Positions 7,796 through 15,400 are shown, counted from the first letter of the stretch. The stretch: 64,000 nucleotides of DNA from Rubritalea squalenifaciens DSM 18772 (GCF_900141815.1 NZ_FQYR01000002.1:473091-537090); one strand, 5' to 3'. Translations and numbers: made by a program. The notes: generated by a model from the letters alone, not told the origin.

Positions 7796-7872
7796 GATAT
7801 TTCATTTATTGTTTGTTAGGTGGTCTTCGGTGTGGAAGTCATGTAGTTGCCTGCGAAGCTGGGAGTGTAAGC
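7796..7872. repeat. Intergenic repeat E, partial copy 3
   Basis: TTTCATTTATTGTTTGTTAG, GTGGTCTTCGGTGTGGAAG, then GCTGGGAGTG. Degenerate relative to the copies at 3862 and 4971; the hairpin arms are partly lost. Confidence 0.5.
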
Positions 7873-7875
7873 TTT

Positions 7876-8040
7876 CCTCGAAATGAGATGTTTCAAAACT
7901 GGATGTTTTTAGCTATAGATGCCGTTGATCATCAGGGTAGTCGTCTTGCTGTGCTTCCGCCATGCGTGCCCCAAAGGATGAATCTCTAACCAGAATGATA
8001 TACTATGAAACATGGAATGCTATGTAGCGGGTTTGTGTAG
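7876..8040 (+). pseudogene. Truncated duplicate of the STN lipoprotein gene and its promoter
   Basis: About 155 bases repeat the region 7183-7335 with few differences: CTCGAAATGAGATGTTTCAA, the GATCATCAGGGTA block, CTCTAACCAGAATGATATAC, and the coding start ATGAAACATGGAATG. The copy reads MKHGMLCSGFV and stops at 8040; the rest of the gene is missing and repeat A follows within about 90 bases. It is a remnant, probably of a recombination or replacement event. Confidence 0.8.
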
Positions 8041-8129
8041 AGTGAGGTAATCGCTCTAACGAAATGAAAATGTGGAAGGAGCCTTTCAAGGCGATGGTAT
8101 GGATTACAGACCTGATCGGATGAAACCTG

Positions 8130-8341
8130 TTCTGCCACCCCTCCGGGGTGGTTGTTTTTTTTGGTGGGGAGGTTCCCGGGGTGGCGCTTGCCGGGGCAAG
8201 CTTACCGCCGCGCTACCCTCTGTCACCCCTCCGGGGTGGCCCCTGCGGGGCATTATTGATAGGAGGCCTGTGGCCTCGTCATCGGCCAAGGGTCACTAGT
8301 CATTGGGCCTGAATGAGGTCCCTGCGGGGAGTGATCAGGAT
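8130..8341 (+). repeat. Palindrome-rich repeat A, copy 2
   Basis: Starts with the CCACCCCTCCGGGGTGG palindrome. It continues through TTCCCGGGGTGGCGCTTGCC, GGGGCAAGCTTACCGCCGCG, a second CACCCCTCCGGGGTGG, CCCCTGCGGGGCATTATTGA and GGAGGCCTGTGGCCTC, ending with GGTCCCTGCGGGGAGTGATC. At least four hairpins can form. It fills most of the 650-base space between 7773 and 8423. The minus-strand ORF through it is a repeat artefact. Confidence 0.85.
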
Positions 8342-8423
8342 AAAGGGTAGAGAAGTCTGCCTGTCGCCCTGGTTTTGTCTGTGCATTGCTGGCTTAGGTG
8401 GCTATGACTGGTGACTGCAGCGT

Positions 8424-8618
8424 ATGAACAAGTTTGTGTATACCGTTTTGGTCATTGGGGTGGTGAGTCTGCATCCGTGGATGTCGTCGGATTCCATGCT
8501 TGTGATGCTGGCGTATAATTTCGAATACTACTGTCTGTTATCGCTCTTGCTGTTGTTGGTGGCTCTCGATGTGGTGAAATTTTTCATCAAGCGTAGAGCG
8601 GTCCAACCTAAGCGGTAG
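8424..8618 (+). CDS. Small two-helix membrane protein
   Basis: A 64-residue protein with two hydrophobic helices (MNKFVYTVLVIGVVSL and about 31-54, rich in Leu) and a basic C-terminal tail (KRRAVQPKR), predicting an N-in/C-in or N-out hairpin by the positive-inside rule. It lies between repeat A and the next small gene. No family recognised. Some inner-membrane immunity proteins have this size and topology, but nothing else supports that here. Confidence 0.45.
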   Translation: MNKFVYTVLVIGVVSLHPWMSSDSMLVMLAYNFEYYCLLSLLLLLVALDVVKFFIKRRAVQPKR

Positions 8619-8694
8619 GGTGGTGTGGATGCTTTAGGAGGTCCGCGTTGCCTGTCTTTTAATAGTGTATGCATAACCAGAAACAATCATCACG

Positions 8695-9030
8695 ATGAGA
8701 TATACGTTCATAGATAATGCTTACCGAGTGGTTAGAATCACTGGGCCTACTCACAATCTACTTGGCTTGGAGTTTGGGGATGATGGGGAAGACTGTGTGC
8801 AAACTGCCGTTGATCTGCGCAATGATGGCCAGAGCGTTATCAATCAGGATGAGTTGATTCGGCATGTGAATCAGGGGGTGTCTGATGCTAATAGGGATTA
8901 TGGAGCCAATTATTTCGCAATGACGATCCAATACGCAGGGGATGATACACCGCCAGAGGATATCTACTCCGTGTTGGCCTACAAAATCATAGAGCGTCTC
9001 GTAACAAGTGAATCGTTTGCATCAGAATGA
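8695..9030 (+). CDS. Hypothetical soluble protein, immunity-like size
   Basis: A 111-residue acidic protein starting MRYTFIDNAYRVVRITG, with strands (NLLGLEFGDDGEDCVQTAVD) followed by two helices. It ends 3 bases before the next gene, which suggests co-transcription. The segment LLGLEFG in an early strand is reminiscent of several small alpha/beta immunity families, but no specific assignment is justified. Confidence 0.55.
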   Translation: MRYTFIDNAYRVVRITGPTHNLLGLEFGDDGEDCVQTAVDLRNDGQSVINQDELIRHVNQGVSDANRDYGANYFAMTIQYAGDDTPPEDIYSVLAYKIIERLVTSESFASE

Positions 9031-9033
9031 CCG

Positions 9034-9276
9034 ATGTATAGAAGCAGAGCAATGATTGTGGTCTGGTTTGCGGCAGTGGTGGTGTTGTTGCTGGATGTGC
9101 CTGATCGCTTGTTCATCGCCTGTGGGCATGCTGGCCTGGTGGATCACGCCAGCCTGGTTTCCATGGGGCTCGCGCTGGGGTGCCTGCTGCTGCAGGGGCT
9201 GGCCTGGCTGCTGGTCGTGGCTCTTCCCGTGTATGCGCTTTACATGAGGGTAATCGTGAGAAAGCGAAAAAGTTAA
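9034..9276 (+). CDS. Small two-helix membrane protein
   Basis: An 80-residue protein (ATG 9034; ATG 9052 also possible) with two hydrophobic segments (about residues 7-21 and 43-67, LALGCLLLQGLAWLLVV) and a strongly basic end (RVIVRKRKS). It starts 3 bases after the stop of the previous gene, so the two probably form a pair. GC-rich compared with the small genes on either side. Function unknown. Confidence 0.5.
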   Translation: MYRSRAMIVVWFAAVVVLLLDVPDRLFIACGHAGLVDHASLVSMGLALGCLLLQGLAWLLVVALPVYALYMRVIVRKRKS

Positions 9277-9343
9277 GTCTAGCAGGGTGAATGTTGCTGG
9301 TGTAAAATGGTGGGGAGATGTTTTGACCTTATAATAGAATATC

Positions 9344-9520
9344 ATGGATGTTTCTTCTACCGTAATAGCATTTGGATTTGTAATTCTAACAGCAATAGTA
9401 ATTGTCTTGCTTAGAAGCATTCTTGAATTCCCGATGCTTATATCTAGTATTATTGGTGTTCCGCTTAGTGTGATTATTGGGATGTTTGTGATTTGGCTAC
9501 TAGGGAAGGTTAGCCATTAG
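9344..9520 (+). CDS. Very small membrane protein
   Basis: A 58-residue protein (ATG 9344, TAG 9518) that is almost wholly hydrophobic. Helix 1 is about residues 6-24 (VIAFGFVILTAIVIVLL), and helix 2 about 31-53. AT-rich codon use, with no overlap with either neighbour. Recognised only from composition and clean reading-frame limits. Confidence 0.45.
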   Translation: MDVSSTVIAFGFVILTAIVIVLLRSILEFPMLISSIIGVPLSVIIGMFVIWLLGKVSH

Positions 9521-9584
9521 TGAAAGACACATTGAGACGAGAATTTTTATAGTATCGGCAAGAAAGCCACATGATACATCACCC

Positions 9585-9647
9585 ATGTTTTGTCTAGATC
9601 ATAACTTAGATGCACTGTTCATAGAGCAGTTGAATAGGGCTGATTGA
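9585..9647 (+). pseudogene. N-terminal remnant of a paralogue of the 5195 gene
   Basis: The 20-codon frame MFCLDHNLDALFIEQLNRAD matches the start of the protein at 5195 (F-S-I-DHNLDA-x-V-S-E-F-L), including an identical DHNLDA. The frame then stops, and repeat A begins about 40 bases later. A decayed or replaced copy is the simplest reading. Confidence 0.55.
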
Positions 9648-9685
9648 GTTTGATGCTTGTTGATTTTAGGCCTGCGTGATGGAGC

Positions 9686-9900
9686 CTGTTCTTCCACCCC
9701 TCCGGGGTGGTTTTTGTTTTTTGGGTGAGGTTCCCGGGGTGGCGCTTGCCGGGGCAAGCTTACCGCCGCGCTACCCTCTGTCACCCCTCCGGGGTGGCCC
9801 CTGTGGGGCATTATTGATAGGAGGCCTGTGGCCTCGTCATTGGTCAAGGGTCACTAGTCATTGGGCCTGTATGAGGTCCCTGCGGGGAGTGATCAGGAAA
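9686..9900 (+). repeat. Palindrome-rich repeat A, copy 3
   Basis: Near-identical to the copy at 8130-8341 over its whole length (palindromes CCACCCCTCCGGGGTGG, CAAGCTTACCGCCGCGCTAC, GGAGGCCTGTGGCCTCGTC). It joins repeat B directly at about 9928. Confidence 0.85.
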
Positions 9901-9927
9901 AAGGGTAGAGGATAAAGGCCTGCTTGG

Positions 9928-10064
9928 GGCCCCTGCGGGGAGTGATCAGTATCAAGTAGAAAGTATACAGCCCTGCTTGATGAAACCTGACTAGCTGAAA
10001 CGTGTTTAGCCACAGATTTCTCAGATTGGGTTAGATTACTGGCAAGATGGAGCCCTGCTTGATG
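9928..10064 (+). repeat. Interspersed repeat B, copy 1
   Basis: GCCCCTGCGGGGAGTGATC, AGTATCAAGTAGAAAGTATA, CAGCCCTGCTTGATGAAACC, then CCACAGATTTCTCAGATTGG. The same ordered blocks recur at 11400-11660, 13663-13800 and 14160-14290. The 9521-10156 interval holds this, repeat A and the gene remnant at 9585, but no intact gene. Confidence 0.8.
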
Positions 10065-10109
10065 GAGCGGGGGGCACCACGGAATAGGCGGAGGGGACAG
10101 AAGGTGGGG

Positions 10110-10156
10110 GGGAAGTGGCTTGCCTTTAGAGAGGAAATGCTCTGTGCTGTGATGTA
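10110..10156 (+). promoter_or_regulatory. Recurrent leader, copy 4 (divergent)
   Basis: GAAGTGGCTTGCCTTTAGAG then AGGAAATGCTCTG. The GAAGTGGCTTG start is identical to the leader at 14329 and the following part is diverged. It ends at a GTG start codon. Confidence 0.35.
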
Positions 10157-10528
10157 GTGAAGGTGAAACGATGCATAGTGATCGTGTGTGCCGTGGTTGT
10201 GATGGCGGTCATAGCCAAGGTCATCTATATCTCGAATAATACGGATGTAGAGATAGCTGCTGGAGTGGATCCTGGCTTTCTGAAGAGTGAGATGGGCGTG
10301 TTTTATGCGGATAAGAGTCTGATAACGGATGGATCGATTCATTGGAGTGATAAAGTGAACCCCTTTAAAATGCAGAAGCGGACGATTTCGGTTTTTGTGG
10401 ATGGGGAGGCCACCCATGTTTTGGTCGTGACTGAGAATGGTGACGCCCAGAGCAAGAGGATGGTGATTTATAAGAAGGCAGGGAATAGCGAGTGGGAGGT
10501 GGTAGCTGCTCCGATGGAGCATTCCTAG
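10157..10528 (+). CDS. Membrane-anchored hypothetical protein
   Basis: A 123-residue protein with a GTG start at 10157; the ATG at 10170 is out of frame. One N-terminal membrane helix (CIVIVCAVVVMAVIAKVIY, about residues 6-24) is followed by an extracytoplasmic domain of about 95 residues with several strands (KRTISVFVDGEATHVLVVT). Function unknown. It ends 8 bases before the next gene, so the two may be translated together. Confidence 0.55.
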   Translation: MKVKRCIVIVCAVVVMAVIAKVIYISNNTDVEIAAGVDPGFLKSEMGVFYADKSLITDGSIHWSDKVNPFKMQKRTISVFVDGEATHVLVVTENGDAQSKRMVIYKKAGNSEWEVVAAPMEHS

Positions 10529-10536
10529 TGAGTAAA

Positions 10537-11397
10537 ATGAAGTATCAAGCTGCCATGAAGGATCTGTTGTTTACATTGGTGCTGTCGCTGCTGCTGTGTG
10601 GATATGGCGGGGCAGAGGTAGGCCGGTCGGCGGAGTGGAAGAGCCATTCTCTGAAGCTGGATGACGAGGGTGACTATCGCTGCCTGTTCGAGTCAGGCAT
10701 GAGGGTCTACCGGTCCCCGTCGTTAGAGACGAACCTGCTGGAGGCGAAGCATGTGCGGCTGGAGATAGCCGGCGTGGTGGATGGACGTGAGATCGCGGTG
10801 CCAGTGGAGCTGCTGCATGCGAATGTGTACAGCGGTGGGAAGCTGGAGAGGATAGAGCTGATCTCGTCACAGCTGACTTTGGCGGAGGCGCGTGAGCTTG
10901 CCCTAGGTTACCAGAGTCTGGGGACTTTCAAGGAGGAGGATCTTCAGAACCATCTGGACAGGGTGCATGGTGCGCACGTTTCGGGAGCAGAGCTGGAGGG
11001 AAGGGAGGCGGTGTTCAGTCTTTTCTATCAGGGGGGTCGAGAGCATTTCATCTCGCGCTGTTGGCTGGAGTATCACCGGAGCCAGACTATGCCACTGCAG
11101 CTGAAGTGGGAGTTCTCCTGGAGGAAGCTGCGCAGCCATCAGGAGAAGCAGCTGTATCGGGGGCCGATCCCGCCGCCTGCGGGCTTTGAGCATGTGGACA
11201 TGGAGGCGGGGGATGATTTCGGACCGGACAGTGTGGCAGCTCCTGCTAGTGGGCGGGCTCATCCTGACGGCAGCCAGGATCTGGCGATGAAGCCCGACAA
11301 AGGACGCCCAGCCTGGATGTATGTAGCTGGAGGCTTGCTTTTGCTGGTGGGTGCGCTCGTGCTTTTTCTATGCGGAGTGGGAAGGAAAAAGGAGTGA
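10537..11397 (+). CDS. Type I membrane hypothetical protein
   Basis: A 286-residue protein (ATG 10537; ATG 10555 possible). It has an N-terminal signal (DLLFTLVLSLLLCGYGGAE), a large extracytoplasmic domain to about residue 255, and one C-terminal membrane helix (WMYVAGGLLLLVGALVLFL) with a short basic tail. The ectodomain is acidic with a Pro-rich part (GPIPPPAGF). The stop codon abuts repeat B within a few bases. No family recognised. Confidence 0.55.
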   Translation: MKYQAAMKDLLFTLVLSLLLCGYGGAEVGRSAEWKSHSLKLDDEGDYRCLFESGMRVYRSPSLETNLLEAKHVRLEIAGVVDGREIAVPVELLHANVYSGGKLERIELISSQLTLAEARELALGYQSLGTFKEEDLQNHLDRVHGAHVSGAELEGREAVFSLFYQGGREHFISRCWLEYHRSQTMPLQLKWEFSWRKLRSHQEKQLYRGPIPPPAGFEHVDMEAGDDFGPDSVAAPASGRAHPDGSQDLAMKPDKGRPAWMYVAGGLLLLVGALVLFLCGVGRKKE

Positions 11398-11399
11398 GG

Positions 11400-11660
11400 A
11401 GCCCCTGCGGGAGTGATAAGGAAAAAGGATAGAGGAAAAAGGCCTGCTTGATGGAACCTGGCCCCTGCGGGGCATTACTGATTGGTGATTACTGATGACT
11501 GATTGGAGCCCCTGCGGGGAGTGATCGGTATCAAGTAGAAAGTATACAGTCCTGCTTGATGAAACAGTTTTAGCCACAGATTACGCAGATTGGGTTAGAT
11601 TTTTGGCTAGATGAAACCCTGCTAGATGGAGCGTTTTTTGCCACGAATGGAACGAATTTC
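11400..11660 (+). repeat. Interspersed repeat B, copy 2, with satellite phrases
   Basis: Contains GCCCCTGCGGGGAGTGATCG, TATCAAGTAGAAAGTATACA, AGCCACAGATTACGCAGATT and ACCACGAATGGAACGAATTT. It fills the interval 11398-11735 almost completely; I see no gene in it. Confidence 0.75.
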
Positions 11661-11735
11661 ACGAATGGGGGTGGATGGAACGAATTGGTCAGAAATGGGC
11701 AGACAGATTGGTAGAATAGGATGTATAGGTAAGAG

Positions 11736-12113
11736 ATGAAATATACAGAATGTGATACAGAAACGTATCAGAGATGGTTCAATGAAAGGGACTATAATAA
11801 GCCGGATGATTATCTCTCGAATGAATTTGGGGAGGAGTTCGATGGAGTGATCGATGCCCTGAGAGATGTTCTACAAAAGAATGATCTCTCCTGGTACGAC
11901 TATGATGAGGATACGGGAGATTATGCCATCTATGAGCAAGTCGTGGATGGTCGTTTCATCGATGTGTCATTTGAAAATGAACGCCATGAGGATCCAAAGC
12001 TGATCGCCGATGTGCAGTCTCTGGTGATGGCCCAGAAAGAGGATTGGATGATTTGCATGCATTTTTTGAAAACGTATTTCGTGACTAAGGCAGATGTCCT
12101 CTGGTACGATTAG
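11736..12113 (+). CDS. Hypothetical acidic protein, immunity-like
   Basis: A 125-residue soluble, very acidic protein (MKYTECDTETYQRWFNERDY...), with DLSWYDYDEDTGDYAIYEQ in the middle and an aromatic C-terminal helix. Small acidic proteins of this type are typical of immunity families, but the sequence matches none I can name. It lies between repeat B and the next membrane protein gene, within a region otherwise made of repeats. Confidence 0.55.
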   Translation: MKYTECDTETYQRWFNERDYNKPDDYLSNEFGEEFDGVIDALRDVLQKNDLSWYDYDEDTGDYAIYEQVVDGRFIDVSFENERHEDPKLIADVQSLVMAQKEDWMICMHFLKTYFVTKADVLWYD

Positions 12114-12163
12114 TGAGATCGTGATCTCCCGGCGTGTTCGTGGGGGATTGGGTGTGTGATGTG

Positions 12164-12795
12164 ATGAGGATAAATGTCTTTGTAAGAATCTTGCTTTATG
12201 CCCTGGTGGGCATGGTGGCGATAGGTCTCGATACGGGGCCGACGCACTTTATCTGTGTGAATCAGCAGACTGGAGCTTGTAAGGTGGATTGGCTGGCATC
12301 CTGGCGCCATCTTCTGGTCGTTGTCGTGATCTATAGTTGTCTCTTGGCGCTGTGTGTCGATGTCCTCATCACCGTATGGGGCTGGTGTCATAAGCGCTGG
12401 GGCCTGAAGATGACGAAGACCAAGATTCTGCTGCTGGTGGGTGGACTGCTGTTGCTGGTGGTCCTGGGTTATGAGAGGAGGGTGTACGTGTGCCTGGAGG
12501 ATGGCATGCTGGTGAATGAGTACCGGCTCTGCGGGGTAACGATTCAGCGGGAGGAGGAGGCTACGGCGGTGTCCGAGATGGTCGGGGACGGGACTTGCGC
12601 GCATGAGGAGTCAGCGTGGGAGATTGCGCTCAGTTTTCGTTTATATAGTGGCGGGGTTTCCCGCAATATCACTGGGGCGACCTGCCGAATCGGATGCGGC
12701 TGCTGGAGATGAAATGGGAGATGAATGAAGTGAGCGAGGAGGAGAGGGAAGTACAGGCGCGGGAGTTTTTGGAAGCCCTGCGGGCTAGTCATTAG
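12164..12795 (+). pseudogene. Membrane protein gene with a frameshift near the 3' end
   Basis: From ATG 12164 the frame encodes three hydrophobic segments (VRILLYALVGMVAIGL; LLVVVVIYSCLLALCVDVLI; ILLLVGGLLLLVVLG) and a soluble tail, then runs into a stop at 12710-12712. In another frame, from about 12650, a well-composed helix follows without stops to TAG 12793: HWGDLPNRMRLLEMKWEM and then an acidic helical end. The two parts join smoothly at about 12647-12655, so a 1-base indel is likely. ATG 12416 (MTKTKILL) could instead be the start of a second, fused gene. Confidence 0.5.
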
Positions 12796-12940
12796 CCAAT
12801 GGTCAGGAGTCATTGGGCTTGCTTGATGAAGCATTTCTAGCCACAGATTATGCAGATTGGGTTAGATTGCTGGCTTGATGGAACCTGGCCCCTACGGGGC
12901 ATTACTGATTGGTGATTACTGCTGACTGAATCCTGCTTGA
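12796..12940 (+). repeat. Repeat B fragments
   Basis: Contains TGCTTGATGAAGCATTTCTA, CCACAGATTATGCAGATTGG and GGCCCCTACGGGGCATTACT, the same phrases as in the full repeat B copies but reordered. With repeat C it fills the interval 12796-13198, which has no gene. Confidence 0.65.
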
Positions 12941-13104
12941 TGGAGCTTTTGCGCGACCCCGTTGGGGTCGTGTTTTTTATGTGTGGGTTTCCCGGGGTAG
13001 CGATCCTACGGCGCGCAACCCCGGGCTGGGAGCCGGAACCCCGTTGGGGTTCGCCGGGGTAGATGGAACGTTTTGTACCACGAATCGTACGAATCTTACG
13101 AATG
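12941..13104 (+). repeat. Repeat C, copy 1
   Basis: GCGCGACCCCGTTGGGGTCG hairpin, then TTTCCCGGGGTAGCGATCC, CAACCCCGGGCTGGGAGCCG, the GAACCCCGTTGGGGTTC hairpin, and ACCACGAATCGTACGAATC. Related copies are at 15215-15376 and 15401-15560, and a fragment (GGAACCCGCGTTGGGGTTC) is at about 59355. Confidence 0.85.
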
Positions 13105-13198
13105 CTGGCTAGGTGACGCGAATTGGCCGCAGGTTGCTGGACTGAGGGATCAGCGGGCTTGTGATGTGGTTGTGGGGGTGTTAGGGGTTATTTGATCT

Positions 13199-13651
13199 AT
13201 GGAGAGTGAGCTGACATATCGTTGTGAGGGGGAGAGGGTTTGTTGTGTGCGTGAGGGGGAGGAGCTTTGGTCGCTGGCGTTGGCGGATGTCCGGGTGGTG
13301 ATCGAGTATGTGTCACCTTCGCTGGGGATCGGGGTGGATCATTGCTTTGCTTTGGTGGACGGGGAGATGAATGAGTATCACCTGCTGGTGGATGACTTTC
13401 TGTGTGAGCAGGTGATTCCGGCGCTGCAGTCGGTACTGGGCTGTGATCTGAGCTGCGATTTTTATGATGGTGCGTTGGAGTTTCAGAGCCAGATTCTTTA
13501 TCCGGCTGAGCTGCGGGGAGTTGCCGGGTATTGCCTGAAGAAGGTGGATGGTTCGTTGCTGAAGCGCAGCGTGAGTTCTCTGCTGGGGAGAGCGGAGATG
13601 CATCTGAGTGAGGAGGGGGTGGGAGTGATCAGGAATAAGGATAGAGGATAA
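13199..13651 (+). CDS. Hypothetical protein with repeat-derived C-terminus
   Basis: A 150-residue soluble acidic protein (MESELTYRCEGERVCCVREG...), beta-rich in its first 90 residues with several Cys. The last residues (GVGVIRNKDRG) are encoded by GTGATCAGGAATAAGGATAG, which is the beginning of the repeat A/B tail found elsewhere. The stop codon is therefore supplied by a repeat, and the original C-terminus may have been replaced. Function unknown. Confidence 0.5.
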   Translation: MESELTYRCEGERVCCVREGEELWSLALADVRVVIEYVSPSLGIGVDHCFALVDGEMNEYHLLVDDFLCEQVIPALQSVLGCDLSCDFYDGALEFQSQILYPAELRGVAGYCLKKVDGSLLKRSVSSLLGRAEMHLSEEGVGVIRNKDRG

Positions 13652-13662
13652 AGGCCTGCTTG

Positions 13663-13800
13663 GGGCCCCTGCGGGGAGTGATCAGTATCAAGTAGAAAGT
13701 ATACAGCCCTGCTTGATGAAACCTGACTAGCTGAAACGTGTTTAGCCACAGATTACGCAGATTGGGTTAGATTGCTGGCATGATGGAGCCCTGCTAGATG
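13663..13800 (+). repeat. Interspersed repeat B, copy 3
   Basis: Near-identical to 9928-10064: GGCCCCTGCGGGGAGTGATC, AGTATCAAGTAGAAAGTATA, CTGACTAGCTGAAACGTGTT, AGCCACAGATTACGCAGATT. Part of a 755-base gene-free interval (13652-14406) made of repeats B, A and B in series. Confidence 0.85.
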
Positions 13801-13923
13801 GAGGAATTTTTTACCACGAATGGAACGAATGGGGGTGGATGGAACCTGGCCCCTACGGGGCATTACTGATTGGTGATTACTGATGACTGATTCCTACTTG
13901 ATGGAGCCTGACTAGCTGAAGCG

Positions 13924-14133
13924 TGTTCTGCCACCCCTCCGGGGTGGTTGTTTTTTTTGGGGGGAGGTTCCCGGGGTGGCGCTTGCCGTGGCAAGCTTAC
14001 CGCCGCGCTACCCTCTGTCACCCCTCCGGGGTGGCCCCTGCGGGGTATTACTGATAGGAGGTCTGTGGCCTCGTCATTGGTCAAGGGTCACTAGTCATTG
14101 GGCCTGAATGAGGTCCCTGCGGGGAGTGATCAG
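13924..14133 (+). repeat. Palindrome-rich repeat A, copy 4
   Basis: Same order of palindromes as copies 2 and 3, with minor changes (CTTGCCGTGGCAAGCTTACC instead of CTTGCCGGGGCAAGCTTACC). The change keeps the arms pairable, as expected for a structured element. Confidence 0.85.
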
Positions 14134-14159
14134 GAAAAAGGATAGAGGATAAAGGCCTG

Positions 14160-14290
14160 CTTGGGGCCCCTGCGGGGAGTGATCAGTATCAAGTAGAAAG
14201 TATACAGCCCTGCTTGATGAAACCTGACTAGCTGAAACGTGTTTGGCCACAGATTACGCAGATTGGGTTAGATTGCTGGCATGATGGAGC
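14160..14290 (+). repeat. Interspersed repeat B, copy 4
   Basis: Directly follows repeat A, as at 9900-9928, so the A-B order is itself repeated. Contains the GATCAGTATCAAGTAGAAAG, GACTAGCTGAAACGTGTTTG and CACAGATTACGCAGATTGGG blocks. Confidence 0.85.
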
Positions 14291-14328
14291 GGGTTTAACC
14301 ACGGAATAGGCGGAAGGGACAGAAGGTG

Positions 14329-14406
14329 GGGGGAAGTGGCTTGTCTTTTGCCTGGGAATGGCCTCTTCTTTGAGGGGAAGAAACGTGAGTGTAGAAGGCA
14401 ACGTGT
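14329..14406 (+). promoter_or_regulatory. Recurrent leader, copy 5
   Basis: GGAAGTGGCTTGTCTTTTGC, CTGGGAATGGCCTCTTCTTT, then a G/A-rich stretch to ATG 14407. Shares TTGTCTTTTGC(C/T)TGGGAAT with the leader at 6618. Confidence 0.45.
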
Positions 14407-14871
14407 ATGAGCAGTAAATCTCTAAAAAAATTGAAGCGGAACGCTAAAGAGGGCGATGTTTTTATTAGTATTTATGAGCATGACTCGGTTCCACGAATTC
14501 ACATCATTTTCGAGCCTGGTACGACATTAATTTTGCCTATGGATAATTGGGTGCAGGTACTCTCGATATTACAGTTTCTGGCGTCTGAAGAAAAAAAGGG
14601 AAATAATTGTGTGTGGAGTAAGGAGTTCGCTGGAGAGTATAATGATCTTTTTATTACCTACATGGATCTCGGGGAGGAAGAAGTGGTTCATCTGAAAATC
14701 GAATTATGCCTGGGAGATTTTCATACTTATCTCTTCTTCAAGGGAGAACATATTGCACAACTCGAAAGCGTGGCACAGCAGTTAGCCACGTGGCTGGAAA
14801 AGAAGCTGAAGAAAGCAGGCATAGCCACAGACTACATCAATGAGGCAGATGGAAGCCCCTGCGGGGAGTGA
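14407..14871 (+). CDS. Hypothetical protein with repeat-derived C-terminus
   Basis: A 154-residue soluble protein (MSSKSLKKLKRNAKEGDVFI...). It opens with a basic helix, then alternating strands (IHIIFEPGTTLILPMDN) and a C-terminal amphipathic helix (LATWLEKKLKKAG). The last six residues and stop come from the repeat phrase AGCCCCTGCGGGGAGTGATA. AT-rich in its body, GC-rich at the repeat junction. No family recognised. Confidence 0.55.
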   Translation: MSSKSLKKLKRNAKEGDVFISIYEHDSVPRIHIIFEPGTTLILPMDNWVQVLSILQFLASEEKKGNNCVWSKEFAGEYNDLFITYMDLGEEEVVHLKIELCLGDFHTYLFFKGEHIAQLESVAQQLATWLEKKLKKAGIATDYINEADGSPCGE

Positions 14872-15080
14872 TAGGAGGCCTGCGGCCTCGTCATCGGTCA
14901 AGGGGCACTAGTCATTGGGCCTGAATGAGGTCCCTGCGGGGAGTGATCAGGAAAAAGGATAGAGGATAAAGGTCTGCTTGATGGAACCTGGCCCCGCGGG
15001 GAATTACTGATGACTGATACCCTGACTGATGAAGCATTTTTAGCCACAGATTACGCAGATTGGGTTAGATTGCTGGCTAG
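14850..15080 (+). repeat. Fragments of repeats A and B
   Basis: AGCCCCTGCGGGGAGTGATA, GGAGGCCTGCGGCCTCGTCA, GGTCCCTGCGGGGAGTGATC, then AGCCACAGATTACGCAGATT. The fragments keep their usual order, but the palindromic head of repeat A is missing. Confidence 0.7.
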
Positions 15081-15214
15081 ATGGAGCGGGTTTAACTACG
15101 GAATAGACGGATGGGACAGAAAGCGGGGATGATTAAACCCTGCTAGATGAGGGTTTTTTACCACGAATGAAACGAATCTCACGAATGGGGAGGATGGAAC
15201 CCTGCTAGGTGAAG

Positions 15215-15376
15215 CTTTTGCGCGACCCCGTTGGGGTCGTGTCTTTTATTATGTGTGTGTTTCCCGGGGTAGCGATCTTGTGGATCGCAACCCCGGGCTG
15301 GGAGCCGGAACCCCGTTGGGGTTCGCCGGGGTAGATGGAGCGTTTTTACCACGAATCGTACGAATCTCACGAATGG
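15215..15376 (+). repeat. Repeat C, copy 2 (tandem pair)
   Basis: GCGCGACCCCGTTGGGGTCG, TTTCCCGGGGTAGCGATCTT, CGCAACCCCGGGCTGGGAGC, then ACCACGAATCGTACGAATCT. The next copy starts about 187 bases later, so the two form a tandem. Confidence 0.85.
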
Positions 15377-15400
15377 GGGGAATGAAGCCCTGTTTGATGA

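Noticed and set aside
8104-8289. Minus-strand frame (also at 9599-9847 and 13863-14084) with a conserved protein sequence GHPGGVTEGSAAVSLPRQAP
   Set aside because: The conservation is that of the DNA repeat A; start codons lie in the repeat, no ribosome site, and composition is not protein-like.
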